64,000 nucleotides of DNA from Paenibacillus humicus NBRC 102415 (lineage in GTDB: Bacteria; Bacillota; Bacilli; Paenibacillales; Paenibacillaceae). The position numbers were made by a program, and so were the translations under genes. Below, in pieces: positions 25,886 to 34,546 of the stretch. The notes under the pieces were generated by a model, which was not told where the DNA came from, did not search any database, and saw only the letters and a list, made by a program, of their open reading frames with translations. Each line of letters begins with the position of its first letter. The first letter of the stretch is position 1. The stretch spans positions 62,001 to 126,000 of the forward strand of contig NZ_BIMD01000001.1 in assembly GCF_004000905.1 (NCBI RefSeq). The letters run 5' to 3'.

Positions 25886-26824
25886 TCAGGAAACGGCGCC
25901 GCTCGTCGTGTCCAGGGCAGGATCTCCTTGCTTGGCGGCGGAAGGGCGTTCCTCCGACTTGAGATAGAGGATGAAGCCGGCAATCATGAATACGCCGCCG
26001 ATCAGCTGGAACCCTGTGATCAGCTCGCCGAACAACAGGAGGCCGAGAAGGCTGGCGCCGATCGGCTCGGCCAGCACGGCCATGGAGATCGTCGTCGCCT
26101 TGATCGATTGCAGCAGCCAGTTGAAAATCATATGGCCGAAGACGGTCGGGATGATGGCGAGCAGCAGGAACAGTCCCCATTCCCGTGATTCATACCCCAT
26201 CATCGGGATGCCTGCGAACACATTGTAGACAGCGAAGCAAAGCGCGGTGATGCCGAATACGATCAGGCTGTAGACGTAAGATGGGATTCGCGCCATGAGC
26301 TGCTTGGCCAGAATCATGTTCACGGCAACGGCGACCGTCCCGAGAAGGGACAGCGTATCTCCGAAAAAGGCGCTTTGCGACAGGCCGAAGTCGCCTGAGC
26401 TCACCAGGATGGCTCCGGCAATCGATACCGACATGCCAATGACCGCTGAGCGGCGCAGCCTGTCCTTGAAGACGAGGTAAGCGCCTATGGCTACAAATAC
26501 GGGCTCAAGAGTGAGCAGAATCGTAGAGCTTGCGATCGAGGTGTAGGACAAGGAAGCCATCCAGAGCAGGAAATGCAGCGCCAGGAAGAAGCCTGCGACG
26601 GTCAGCTTCACCCAGTCCCGAAGAGTGATCGACGCGAAGGCATGGCGATGTTTCCAGCCGAAAGGCAGCATCAATAAAAAGGTGAAAAGCATCCGGTACA
26701 GCCCTTGAACGGATACGGGAGCACTGGAATAACGGACAAGTATGGGAGAGCAGGAAATGGCGGCCATACCGACGACAAGGGGCAATAGAATCGACAAAGT
26801 TGATTTCGGCTGCAAAGTATTCAT
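25886..26824 (-). CDS. DMT superfamily transporter, EamA family
   Basis: 312 residues with about ten hydrophobic helices and the duplicated EamA arrangement. The first repeat ends at the family motif near SSTILLTLEPVFVAIGAYLVFKD. The second ends near MAVLAEPIGASLLGLLLFGE. It is an inner-membrane exporter or importer of a small metabolite; the substrate is unknown. It is divergent from the Fur-box gene, so the shared 125-bp region may co-regulate both. Confidence 0.85.
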   Translation of the reverse strand: MNTLQPKSTLSILLPLVVGMAAISCSPILVRYSSAPVSVQGLYRMLFTFLLMLPFGWKHRHAFASITLRDWVKLTVAGFFLALHFLLWMASLSYTSIASSTILLTLEPVFVAIGAYLVFKDRLRRSAVIGMSVSIAGAILVSSGDFGLSQSAFFGDTLSLLGTVAVAVNMILAKQLMARIPSYVYSLIVFGITALCFAVYNVFAGIPMMGYESREWGLFLLLAIIPTVFGHMIFNWLLQSIKATTISMAVLAEPIGASLLGLLLFGELITGFQLIGGVFMIAGFILYLKSEERPSAAKQGDPALDTTSGAVS

Positions 26825-26870
26825 CCGAATATTTTAATCGTTCCGAAGCTTTGCTGCAATTCCTTTTTCA

Positions 26871-26900
26871 TTGACAATGAGAATTATTATCAATTATCAT
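26871..26900 (+). promoter_or_regulatory. Promoter overlapped by a Fur box
   Basis: TTGACA (26871-26876), 18 bases, TATCAT (26895-26900). A 7-1-7 Fur box TGAGAAT-T-ATTATCA (26878-26892) lies between the two elements and differs from the consensus at one position. Iron-replete repression of the next gene is expected. Confidence 0.85.
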
Positions 26901-26949
26901 GAAGGAGGATGGATAGCAGAATGGAGACGATCGAAAGGGGACAAGCCGC

Positions 26950-27273
26950 ATGCTCGTCATTCAACGCCGGATCAAAGTGAAGGAAGGTTTCTCCGGACAA
27001 ATCGTGGAGCGGTTCAGCAAGCCGGGACCGGTACAGGAAATGGACGGATTCATTGATATGAGCGTCCTTGTGAAGGCTGTTCGCCGGGGTGAGGAAGAAG
27101 TCATCGTCCAAATCCGATGGGAGTCGGAAGAGGCTTGGAAGGGCTGGGAAAAAAGCGATGTCCATATCCAAGGCCACCGCGAGAGCCGCGGCAAGACGCC
27201 GCCGGATTATGTGCTGGAAACGGAAGTCTCCCGATATGAGGTTGCGGCTGTGAAGGGTTCTATTGCCCGCTGA
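26950..27273 (+). CDS. Haem-degrading monooxygenase, IsdG/HmoA-like (ABM domain)
   Basis: 107 residues, a single antibiotic-biosynthesis-monooxygenase domain. W64/W66 and H76 (WKGWEKSDVHIQGHRES) match the Trp-His pair that shapes the haem pocket in IsdG-type enzymes. It should oxidise haem to release iron. The Fur box at the promoter makes this assignment much stronger than sequence similarity alone. A GAAAGGGG precedes the ATG. Confidence 0.85.
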   Translation: MLVIQRRIKVKEGFSGQIVERFSKPGPVQEMDGFIDMSVLVKAVRRGEEEVIVQIRWESEEAWKGWEKSDVHIQGHRESRGKTPPDYVLETEVSRYEVAAVKGSIAR

Positions 27274-27352
27274 TTGTCACATTTATAGCCCGAAAGAGTC
27301 ATACGCATGTCCCGGCTCCAAGCTAAGCTAAAGGTGGAAGGAGCTGCTGCCC

Positions 27353-27544
27353 ATGCATGTCGGCGAGGATACATCCTTGACGGACTCGCTTTATTTGATT
27401 TTCTTTGGACTTCTCATGATCGGGACGATTATACTGTTCGTGTACGGCTTCAAAAAGATGGACGATTCCGGCGATGACGAGGAGGAGGCGACGCCTGCTT
27501 CTGCGCCGCCTCATCGTCCCCAGGACAGCCAGGCTCAGGATTAG
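27353..27544 (+). CDS. Small single-span membrane protein
   Basis: 63 residues: a short N-terminus, one hydrophobic helix (YLIFFGLLMIGTIILFVYG), then an acidic Pro/Ala/Gln-rich cytoplasmic tail (DDSGDDEEEATPASAPP). GGTGGAAGGAG precedes the start. No known family recognised. Confidence 0.6.
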   Translation: MHVGEDTSLTDSLYLIFFGLLMIGTIILFVYGFKKMDDSGDDEEEATPASAPPHRPQDSQAQD

Positions 27545-27583
27545 GCCGGCATCCGCAGCATCCATAGACTCCAATGAAAGTCC

Positions 27584-27612
27584 AAAAAAACCGCCGATCG
27601 GCGGTTTTTTTT
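27584..27612. terminator. Bidirectional intrinsic terminator
   Basis: A 28-base perfect palindrome, with seven A, CCGCC, GATC, GGCGG and seven T. It lies between convergent genes. Confidence 0.85.
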
Positions 27613-27628
27613 ATGCTGTCCATGCGCG

Positions 27629-28330
27629 TCAGAAGGCGCGGGTCGGATCCGTAGGCTGCCATAGCTCGAGCCAGCGAGCCATTTCGCCGATGGACGGTAT
27701 CGTGCCGCTCGGCTGGAGAGACGGAGAGGGGCTGGATTGGCGCAGAGCCAAGCCTTGGCGGATCCATAGGGCATGCATGCCGACCTGGCGCGCGGGAACG
27801 ATGTCGTTGTCGATCCGGTCTCCTACCATTAAAGCTTTGCAGGCGGGACAGCCCGTCGTTTGGAGGGCATGCTCATACAGGCGCGGATCCGGCTTCACCA
27901 GGCCCGTCTCCGCGGAGGAGAATACCGCTTCAATATGCTCCATGAGCCCGTAAGACTCCAACCGATGGACGGTTCCGGCGCTCTGATTGGCGATGACTCC
28001 GATCCGATAGCTCCCGCTGAGCGACTGCAGGAGGCTCTTCGCCTCCGGGAACGGCTTGTCCAGCTCCTTGCGGTATTTCATTTCCTTCCAGATCGCTTGG
28101 CGAAGCGCGTCGTCGGGGAACAGCCGCAGCAGGATATCGGCCATCGGAAACGGAGAGAACCGTTCATGGGCTTGCATCCAGGCTTCCCGGATGTCCCGCT
28201 CGCATACCGCGATCCCCCGGCGCCCGGCTGCGCGGATGAGCTGCGAGATAATATCGGCTATCGGCGCGGATTCATCCACGAGTGTCTCGCCGACGTCGAA
28301 AAAGATCCATTCCACCGGATTGCTTTTCAC
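27629..28330 (-). CDS. HAD superfamily hydrolase (GTG start)
   Basis: About 233 residues. Motif I is F-F-D-V-G-E-T near residue 11; the usual second Asp of DxD is Gly here, as in some HAD subfamilies. The Thr/Ser motif II lies at IGVIANQSAG. The Lys of motif III is in ETGLVKPDPRLYEHA, and motif IV is MVGDRIDNDI. It is likely a phosphatase for a small sugar- or nucleotide-phosphate. I prefer the GTG at 28330 with GGAAGG upstream; ATGs at 28354 or 28432 would add residues that do not look like protein. Confidence 0.8.
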   Translation of the reverse strand: MKSNPVEWIFFDVGETLVDESAPIADIISQLIRAAGRRGIAVCERDIREAWMQAHERFSPFPMADILLRLFPDDALRQAIWKEMKYRKELDKPFPEAKSLLQSLSGSYRIGVIANQSAGTVHRLESYGLMEHIEAVFSSAETGLVKPDPRLYEHALQTTGCPACKALMVGDRIDNDIVPARQVGMHALWIRQGLALRQSSPSPSLQPSGTIPSIGEMARWLELWQPTDPTRAF

Positions 28331-28498
28331 TTGTTTTCTTCCTTCCCGTTGCATGCAGTCGATTACTATATCGTACCATGACGGAAAGCGGGCCTCAAGA
28401 ACGGAGGCAGCGTTTTCAATTTGCTGCGGCACTAAACTATTTCAACGCACCAGCCGATAAAGTCAGGATTAGGTTAACAAAGGCAAGGAGATGGGGAC

Positions 28499-29542
28499 AT
28501 GATTGCCGTTGCGCCGGAAAGAGAAGCCCAGCTACAATTCATTGGGTTGAAGCAAGAAGACCTGGATCTGCTTCAAGGCAGCAGGGCCGTATTCGAGAAC
28601 ATCGTGGACAGGCTCGTAGACTCGCTGTATGGGCAGATCGCGGCGAAGCCCGAGCTGAGAGCGATCATTGAAGCCCACAGCACGCTGGAGAGGCTGAAGG
28701 CGACGCAAAGGACATACTTCCTGTCGATGACGGATGGAACGATCGACGAAGCCTATTTCAACAACCGCCTCCTGGTAGGCAAGATCCATTCCCGCATCGG
28801 GCTGACGACCCGGTGGTATCTGGGCGCTTACATGATTTATTTGGATCTCGCCGCCGCCCACCTGGCAGCCGAGCTTCCGGGACAGTGGACGCCGGTGCTC
28901 CATTCCTTGACGAAGATGTTCAACCTCGATTCGCAGCTTGTGCTCGAAGCCTATGAAAAGGACGAGAAGGCCAAGCTGGAGAGAGTGCTGGACAGCAAGT
29001 CCCATATTCTGACGGGCGTCAGCGAAGCGATCCGCCAGCTGGCGGCGGGAATGGAGCAGGTAAGCCGCAGCACGGCAGCAGTCAACAGGCTGGCCCGAGC
29101 GACGGTGCTGTCGCAGGAGCAGACCGACGCCGAACTCGGCTTGCTCGGCGAACAGATCGGCTCCATCGAATCCATGGGCGCGCTCATGGGCGACATTTCC
29201 GACCGGACGCATCTCCTCGGTCTCAACGCCGCTATCGAAGCGGCGCGGGCCGGCGAGCAGGGTAGAGGCTTCGAAGTCGTCGCGGGGGAAGTGCGCAAGC
29301 TTGCCCGGCATTCCAAGGAATCGCTTGAGCTGATTCAGGAGAAGGTGGAATCGATCGGCGAGGTGCTGCACAAAGTGCAGGCGATGTCGAGGGACACGGC
29401 TCAGGCTGCCGGAGAACAAGCCGCAAGCTCCGAGGAGCTGGCTCTGTTCATCCGGATCATCGAGAACGTTTCGGTGGAGCTGGAGCAATTGAAAAGCGAG
29501 GCGGAGCGATCCATAACGGACGGAGTCCAGACGGACGGTTAA
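28499..29542 (+). CDS. hemAT: Globin-coupled chemotaxis transducer, HemAT-like
   Basis: 347 residues. The N-terminal ~170 form a sensor globin; the proximal haem His is H97 in [21 protein letters not shown] coiled-coil linker and a methyl-accepting signalling domain follow. Its hairpin is conserved ([29 protein letters not shown]), so coupling to CheA/CheW is expected. No transmembrane segment: a soluble oxygen sensor for aerotaxis. It is ~85 residues shorter than B. subtilis HemAT, so the signalling stalk is reduced. AAGGAG precedes the start. Confidence 0.9.
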   Translation: MIAVAPEREAQLQFIGLKQEDLDLLQGSRAVFENIVDRLVDSLYGQIAAKPELRAIIEAHSTLERLKATQRTYFLSMTDGTIDEAYFNNRLLVGKIHSRIGLTTRWYLGAYMIYLDLAAAHLAAELPGQWTPVLHSLTKMFNLDSQLVLEAYEKDEKAKLERVLDSKSHILTGVSEAIRQLAAGMEQVSRSTAAVNRLARATVLSQEQTDAELGLLGEQIGSIESMGALMGDISDRTHLLGLNAAIEAARAGEQGRGFEVVAGEVRKLARHSKESLELIQEKVESIGEVLHKVQAMSRDTAQAAGEQAASSEELALFIRIIENVSVELEQLKSEAERSITDGVQTDG

Positions 29543-29570
29543 AGACGACAGCAATTGGATAGGCAAAAGG

Positions 29571-29603
29571 AAGGCAGACCGGATTTTCCGGTCTGCCTTT
29601 TTG
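29571..29603 (+). terminator. Intrinsic terminator after hemAT
   Basis: A 13-bp stem (29571-29583 with 29587-29599) followed by TTTTT. Confidence 0.9.
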
Positions 29604-29610
29604 ATTGGAT

Positions 29611-31074
29611 TCAGGACAGCGCAGCAGCAGGAGCGGATGCCGTACCGATCCGCTCCAGCATGGAGCGGGCGATCCAGACGCCTGCGGCGCCAGCCTGAGC
29701 CAGTCCGCGCGTAATGCCGGCGCCGTCGCCGCCGCAGTACAGGCCGCGGATTTCCGTCTCAAGCTTCGTGTCGAGCTTCGGCCTGGCGGAGTAGAATTTC
29801 GCCTCGACGCCGTAGAACAGCGTGTGTTCCGAAGCAATGCCGGGTGTTACTTTCTCCAGCGCTTCCACCATCTCGATCAGGCTGCGCATCGTGTTGTAAG
29901 GCAGCACGAGTCCGAGATCGCCGGGGACGGCCTCCTTCAAGGTCGGCTCCAGAAACCCTTCGGAGATGCGGCTTGCCGTCGAGCGGCGCCCGCGGATGAT
30001 ATCCCCGTATTTCTGGACGATGACGCCGCCGCTCGAGAGATCGTTGGCCCGCCTGCATATTTCCCTCGCATATTCGTTCGGCTTGTCGAACGGCTCCGTG
30101 AACGTATGGGAGACGAGCAGCGCAAAGTTGGTATTCCGGGATCCGAGGCTCGGATCCTTGTAGGAATGGCCGTTGGCGGCCATGACGCCGCTGTGGTTCT
30201 CGACGACGACATGTCCGGAAGGGTTGCTGCAGAACGTGCGCACCCGGGTGCCGACCGATGTGTTGAAGACGAATTTTCCTTCGTACAGATGCTCGTTGAT
30301 TTCCCGCATGACGACATCGGACGTTTCGACCCTGACCCCGACATCGACCTGGTTGTTGTACATCTTGAGCCTGCGCCGCTTGAGCACCGACGTGAGCCAG
30401 GCGGAACCATCCCGGCCGGGAGCGATCATGACGAGATCCGCCTCATGCGTGGTCCCGTTTTTGAACGCGATTCCCGTAATGCGATGTCCGCCATCCTGTT
30501 TCTCGGTGACAATGTCCTCGACTTCGGTCTTGAACGACATCTCGATGCGCGTTTTCAAATATTCATAAATGGACTTGAGGATGTCCAGATTCTGCTCGGT
30601 GCCCAGATGCCTCACTTCCGCCCGCAGCAGCTTGAGTCCGGCGGCATAGCCGCGCTGCTCGATGCTTCGGATCGTATCCGTCGTAGGATCGGTGATGGCC
30701 GCTGTCGCTCCGTGCTCGAGGTTGATGCTGTCCACATAGCGGATCAGCTCCAGAACTTTGGAAGGGGCGAGATAATCCGTCAGCCAGCCTCCGAATTCGG
30801 TCGTAATGTTGAATTTGCCGTCGCTGTATGCGCCCGCCCCGCCGAAGCCGGCTGTAATGGAGCAGGCCGGCAGACAGCCGGCGAAGTCTTTTTTGCCTGC
30901 CGCCGGCGGGCAAAGCTGAATCTTTTCTTCCAGTATGGGACAGCTGCGGCGATAAATATCATGGCCTTTGTCCACAAGCAGAACGTTCAGTCCCGGATGC
31001 TGCAGCGTCAGCTCGTAGCTGGCAAAGATGCCTGCGGGTCCGGCTCCGACGATGATCACATCATATTTTCCCAT
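29611..31074 (-). CDS. FAD-dependent dehydrogenase (COG2509-type flavoprotein)
   Basis: 487 residues. The N-terminal Rossmann motif is V-G-A-G-P-A-G (about 9-15). It is followed by the family's CSITAGFGGAGAYSDGKF region and a C-terminal FAD motif in GLYCGGDGAGITRGLAQA. The enzyme class is an NAD(FAD)-utilising dehydrogenase of unknown physiological substrate. The start at 31074 is 9 bases after GGGAGG; the longer frame would run through the leader. A guanine-class purine riboswitch 64 bases upstream implies a role linked to purine metabolism. Confidence 0.85.
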   Translation of the reverse strand: MGKYDVIIVGAGPAGIFASYELTLQHPGLNVLLVDKGHDIYRRSCPILEEKIQLCPPAAGKKDFAGCLPACSITAGFGGAGAYSDGKFNITTEFGGWLTDYLAPSKVLELIRYVDSINLEHGATAAITDPTTDTIRSIEQRGYAAGLKLLRAEVRHLGTEQNLDILKSIYEYLKTRIEMSFKTEVEDIVTEKQDGGHRITGIAFKNGTTHEADLVMIAPGRDGSAWLTSVLKRRRLKMYNNQVDVGVRVETSDVVMREINEHLYEGKFVFNTSVGTRVRTFCSNPSGHVVVENHSGVMAANGHSYKDPSLGSRNTNFALLVSHTFTEPFDKPNEYAREICRRANDLSSGGVIVQKYGDIIRGRRSTASRISEGFLEPTLKEAVPGDLGLVLPYNTMRSLIEMVEALEKVTPGIASEHTLFYGVEAKFYSARPKLDTKLETEIRGLYCGGDGAGITRGLAQAGAAGVWIARSMLERIGTASAPAAALS

Positions 31075-31078
31075 CCTA

Positions 31079-31134
31079 ATCATCCTCCCGGCTTCATCAA
31101 AAAATCCCGGCTGCAAACGGGTATGCGAAAGCAT
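31079..31134 (-). promoter_or_regulatory. Expression platform of the purine riboswitch
   Basis: Just downstream of the aptamer a hairpin can form that uses the AAC end of the P1 strand (AACGGGATGC with GCATACCCGTT). A mutually exclusive CCCG...CGGG hairpin is followed by ATTTTTT. Ligand binding would stabilise P1, weaken the first hairpin and allow termination, i.e. an OFF switch. The fold is my own pairing by eye. Confidence 0.55.
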
Positions 31135-31137
31135 CCC

Positions 31138-31204
31138 GTTCGTAGCCAGGAATTTGAGGTTCCTTGTAGAGACCCCCGAACCTTATTATCGGGGATATAC
31201 GAAC
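31138..31204 (-). ncRNA. Purine riboswitch aptamer, guanine class (C74)
   Basis: Exactly 67 bases, the length of the xpt aptamer. P1 is GTTCGTA/TACGAAC. P2 has CCCCGA paired with TCGGGG and a 7-base loop AATAAGG. J2/3 is GTCTCTAC, with the ligand-contacting U47 and U51 kept. P3 is AGGAA paired with TTCCT and has loop CCTCAAA. The specificity base is C74, so guanine or hypoxanthine is expected rather than adenine. Two junction positions differ from xpt (U at 24, G at 73). Confidence 0.88.
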
Positions 31205-31228
31205 GCGCCGGGTAAGGCGACAAGTGAA

Positions 31229-31257
31229 ATGGTAACCGAGAAGCGCGTATGTGTCAA
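31229..31257 (-). promoter_or_regulatory. Promoter of the riboswitch-FAD dehydrogenase transcript
   Basis: On the minus strand, TTGACA (31252-31257), 17 bases, TACCAT (31229-31234). Initiation would fall ~18 bases before the aptamer. Confidence 0.65.
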
Positions 31258-31448
31258 CGATTTTGAATGAAATTATTCGTAATTGATTGAATTACACACT
31301 AACAATATCATTATATATAGGTTTATTTGATCTAAACACGAACATTGATGAAATCAACAAGGTCTTCAAGCGGGTTTCAAAATAAGCAGGGCCCGTTTGC
31401 CGGCGGCCATTCTGTCGATAAGCATCTCTATCTATCGATGGCATTATA
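31258..31448. other. AT-rich intergenic segment
   Basis: Clearly lower GC than the rest of the window, with no gene or known RNA seen; it separates two divergent promoters. TCGATA/TATCGA half sites near 31415 and 31432 are the only symmetrical elements noticed. Confidence 0.4.
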
Positions 31449-31457
31449 TGCTATAAT
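31449..31457 (+). promoter_or_regulatory. Extended -10 promoter of the DUF2294 gene
   Basis: TGC-TATAAT, a perfect extended -10, 56 bases before the gene. Confidence 0.6.
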
Positions 31458-31512
31458 GGCGACGTCCAAGTTCAAAATCGTTTTTGATACTAGCTAAAAG
31501 GATGACTAAAGG

Positions 31513-32199
31513 TTGGAGAACCGTGCCGCTCTGTCCCAATTGACCAGCCAAATGGGCAAATTGCTCCGAGACCGCTTCGGCAAAGGTCCGGAATCGATTT
31601 TCGTTTCAAGCAATGAAGTATGCGTGACCATGCATTTTCGCCAGTTCGTCAGCGTGGTCGAGAAGATCATGCTGCAGCAGAACAAGGACGAGGCTGTCAG
31701 GGAAATGCGCCAGCTCGTAATGGATCTCCTTCTGCCGGATTTCAAGGCTCTCGTTCTGGAGTCGCTGGATCTGGAGATTACGGATGTGTATTACGACTGG
31801 AACCTGGACAACCACTCCGGAATCATGGTCGGTTTGGTGGACAGCTCCAAATTCGAAGCGCATCAGGAGAAGTACAGGGGCAAGCCGTACATACACGAAT
31901 CGGTGAGAAGGATATCGGAAGAAGCAGAGAAGCTTCCTGACAAGCTTTACTCGTTCTGGACGAATCCCCGGACGTTGATCGTGTACCGGTCCGGCATTCT
32001 GATCAAGCTGGAGAAGGAATTGCTCCGGGCCGGCTACGAGCCGGCGCTTCGCGTAGCGAAGCGCTCGCTGGAAAAATCCATGCTGCTTACGGAAGTCGAC
32101 ATGAACCGTGCGGTGGGCCGCAGCCCCGACGGTCTGTACCTCGACTGGAAGTTCGACAAGGATCAAAGCATTATCGTTTATACGTTTCCAAACGAATAA
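31513..32199 (+). CDS. Tandem DUF2294 domain protein
   Basis: 228 residues made of two related ~110-residue halves. Each has the DUF2294 layout: a GKGPESIFV-like opening, a long helix, and an ending with DVYYDWNLDNHSGIMVGLV or GLYLDWKFDKDQSIIVYTF. The biochemical function of the family is not established. The start is uncertain: TTG at 31513 (AAAGG very close) or ATG at 31552. A terminator follows, so it is monocistronic. Confidence 0.7.
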   Translation: MENRAALSQLTSQMGKLLRDRFGKGPESIFVSSNEVCVTMHFRQFVSVVEKIMLQQNKDEAVREMRQLVMDLLLPDFKALVLESLDLEITDVYYDWNLDNHSGIMVGLVDSSKFEAHQEKYRGKPYIHESVRRISEEAEKLPDKLYSFWTNPRTLIVYRSGILIKLEKELLRAGYEPALRVAKRSLEKSMLLTEVDMNRAVGRSPDGLYLDWKFDKDQSIIVYTFPNE

Positions 32200-32237
32200 C
32201 GGACTTTATGACCAGATATTACGATACGCTGTTCATG

Positions 32238-32288
32238 AGCCAAGAACCGGTGCCGGCAAGGCGCCTATTCTTGGCTTTTATTATTTTT
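32238..32288 (+). terminator. Intrinsic terminator after the DUF2294 gene
   Basis: A 9-bp stem AGCCAAGAA (32238-32246) / TTCTTGGCT (32268-32276) is followed by TTTATTATTTTT. Confidence 0.75.
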
Positions 32289-32307
32289 CGGGGTGGGCGT
32301 TGATGCG

Positions 32308-33405
32308 ATGACGGAATTAACACATGATCATTTGGCGGAAGAAGAAAATGTCCGCTTGCCGATGGACGCGCTGTTGACGGGAATCTCGAAGCTGATCGAT
32401 GCCGACGCCTACTTCGTTTCCGAACGGCAAGGGAACGAGGAGCATGTCGCGCATCTGCATCATAAGGGGGAACCGATTCTGCACTGCGGTCTGGAGGTCG
32501 ATGAACCGGAAGCTGGAGCCGAAGGGGATACCTGGCTCGGGTTTCATTACTGCGGGCTGCAGGTGAGAACCGGCGGCAAGGCATCGACGGGGACGCTGGG
32601 ACTGCTGCGGAGGGAAGCGGCGTTCACCGAGATGGAGAAAGCCGTCCTGCAGATGGCGGCGGCCAGATGGCTCCTTCAGAAGGAATCCGGACTCGAGGAA
32701 GAGAGCCTGGAAGACAAGCGCCGCCTCGAAGCGATGAGTTCCGCCAATGCCAGGCTGGAAAAGGATAAGGATCAGCTCTACGAACTTGGACTTGAGATGA
32801 TCACTCCTATGACCGGCATTTCCGGCATGGCGGAGCTTCTGGCGGAGACGGAATTGACCGACGAGCAGAGAAGCTACGTCGATACGATTATTGGAAGCAG
32901 CGGCTATCTCATTCAACTGATTCAGCATATGATGGCCAACTCGCGCATGGCCGCCGGTTCCGTCGATCGCCGGATAACGCCGTTCTCGCTTCATTTGCTG
33001 CTGGCAGAGCTTGCCGCCGGTCTTCACGACGGGCTCAGCCAGCAGCTGCAGCTCAGCTGCTGGCTGGATCCCGAGCTTCCGATCCGGGTGGTCGGGGACG
33101 AGGAGCTGCTTCGGGAGACGCTCATCATCCTTCTCTCGGCAGCCGCCTTCGGCGCAGAGCCGGGAACGGTCGGCGCCCGTGTTCATGTGAATTCCCGAAG
33201 CATCGGCAACGATATGCTCGATCTGCTCTTCACGATCTGGCATCCCCATGAAGTCGAGAGCCGCATTCAGCCCATATCCGGCGTCAGGGACCGGATCGAG
33301 GGAATGGGCGGCGAGCTGTGGTTCGAGCATGACGGGGAAGGCTACCGCATCCGCTTCACCATCCAGGTAAGGGAAGGTGAAGCGGAAGGCGAGGAAATTC
33401 TCTAG
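32308..33405 (+). CDS. Histidine kinase-like protein without catalytic residues
   Basis: 365 residues. A GAF-like N-terminal part (to ~125) and a coiled coil lead to a dimerisation domain that aligns with the hybrid-kinase sequence SHEIRTPMNGI. Here it reads GLEMITPMTGI: the phospho-acceptor His is Leu162 and Arg is Ile165. The ATPase-like domain begins GDEELLRETLIILLS, but the N-box Asn is Ala278. It therefore should neither bind ATP normally nor autophosphorylate. The start is 32308 (ATG) or the in-frame GTG at 32293. Confidence 0.75.
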   Translation: MTELTHDHLAEEENVRLPMDALLTGISKLIDADAYFVSERQGNEEHVAHLHHKGEPILHCGLEVDEPEAGAEGDTWLGFHYCGLQVRTGGKASTGTLGLLRREAAFTEMEKAVLQMAAARWLLQKESGLEEESLEDKRRLEAMSSANARLEKDKDQLYELGLEMITPMTGISGMAELLAETELTDEQRSYVDTIIGSSGYLIQLIQHMMANSRMAAGSVDRRITPFSLHLLLAELAAGLHDGLSQQLQLSCWLDPELPIRVVGDEELLRETLIILLSAAAFGAEPGTVGARVHVNSRSIGNDMLDLLFTIWHPHEVESRIQPISGVRDRIEGMGGELWFEHDGEGYRIRFTIQVREGEAEGEEIL

Positions 33406-34343
33406 AACATGCTCCAGTCGAATTCACGGGACAAGGAACGCAGCAGATGAACCCCGGCCAAGCTGTTGCCATGCGGGTTGAGCGCCGGACCGATGACCCC
33501 GATTCCCGCCAAGCCCGGCACGAGCGCCAGAATGCCGCCGGATACGCCGGACTTGGCAGGCAAGCCGACATCGATGGCGAATTGTCCGGAGCCGTTGTAC
33601 ATGCCGCAGGTGACCATGAACGTTTTGGCGATCTGAACGTAGCGTCTTGGAATCAAGGCTTGTCCCGTGACGGGATCGATGCCGTCGTTCGCCAGAATGA
33701 CGGCCATCCTCGCGAGATCGCTGCATGTGACCGAGATGGAGCAATGGCGGAAATAGACTTCCAGAACTTCCTCGACTCCGCCTCGGAGAACGCCGTTGTC
33801 GGTCAGGAAATACGCCATGGACCGGTTCAGGTTGCCGGTTGCGGATTCGGAATAATAGGTGGCGTCGTCAACCGCCAGATCAGGATTGCCTGCAAGTCCG
33901 GAGATGAAATCCAGGATGCGCCCCGCCTTCTCGGCGGGGCTGTTTCCGTTGATCAAGGAAGAAATGACGATGGCCCCGGCGTTGATAAGCGGATTGAAGG
34001 GAATTCCCGGCTGTACGAGCTCGAGCTTGAGCATCGAGTTGAAATTGTCCCCGGTCGGCTCCATGCCGACTTTGCTGAATACAGCCTCCTCGCCATTGTC
34101 CATGAGAGCGAGGATCAGCGTGAATACCTTGGATATGCTTTGCATGGTGAATCTGGTCCCGCAGTCGCCTGCCGAGACGGAACCGCCGTTCATGTCGGCG
34201 ATATGGATGCCGAGAGTATCGGGATCCGCCTTGCTGAGCTCGGGAATATAGGAAGCGGTCTTGCCGTCTGCCGTTCGGGCGCGGCTGTTGTCCAGCCATT
34301 GCGGCAGGCCGGCTTGCAGGGCGTTCCAGGTTGCGATGTCCAT
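33402..34343 (-). CDS. glsA: Glutaminase
   Basis: 313 residues, serine-dependent beta-lactamase-like glutaminase, converting glutamine to glutamate and ammonia. The nucleophile motif S-x-x-K is in FTMQSISKVFT. NPLINAGAIV, YYSESATGNLNRSMAYFL and the C-terminal GLPAKSGVSGGI are all conserved. I chose the ATG at 34343 (AAGGAG 13 bases before), which gives the family's usual length; ~98 further upstream residues look non-coding. Its stop overlaps the kinase-like gene by 4 bases, tail to tail. Confidence 0.92.
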   Translation of the reverse strand: MDIATWNALQAGLPQWLDNSRARTADGKTASYIPELSKADPDTLGIHIADMNGGSVSAGDCGTRFTMQSISKVFTLILALMDNGEEAVFSKVGMEPTGDNFNSMLKLELVQPGIPFNPLINAGAIVISSLINGNSPAEKAGRILDFISGLAGNPDLAVDDATYYSESATGNLNRSMAYFLTDNGVLRGGVEEVLEVYFRHCSISVTCSDLARMAVILANDGIDPVTGQALIPRRYVQIAKTFMVTCGMYNGSGQFAIDVGLPAKSGVSGGILALVPGLAGIGVIGPALNPHGNSLAGVHLLRSLSREFDWSMF

Positions 34344-34460
34344 AGGCTGAATCGATCTCCTTGGTGTGCCGGCACCAAGCCGGGCCGGCATTATGGTAGC
34401 GAACTTCTTCATTGTATCGGCATTCGCCGGGTCTGTAAAACGGCCGACCGGAAGCCTGCA

Positions 34461-34490
34461 TTGAATGTAAGCCTCCCTCTTGTGTATCCT
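34461..34490 (+). promoter_or_regulatory. Predicted promoter of the Lon-like protease gene
   Basis: TTGAAT (34461-34466), 18 bases, TATCCT (34485-34490). Confidence 0.45.
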
Positions 34491-34546
34491 AGTAGAGAAG
34501 GAAGACAAGGGAAAGTCAGAAGCAGTCATTCGGGGAGGACGAGGAA

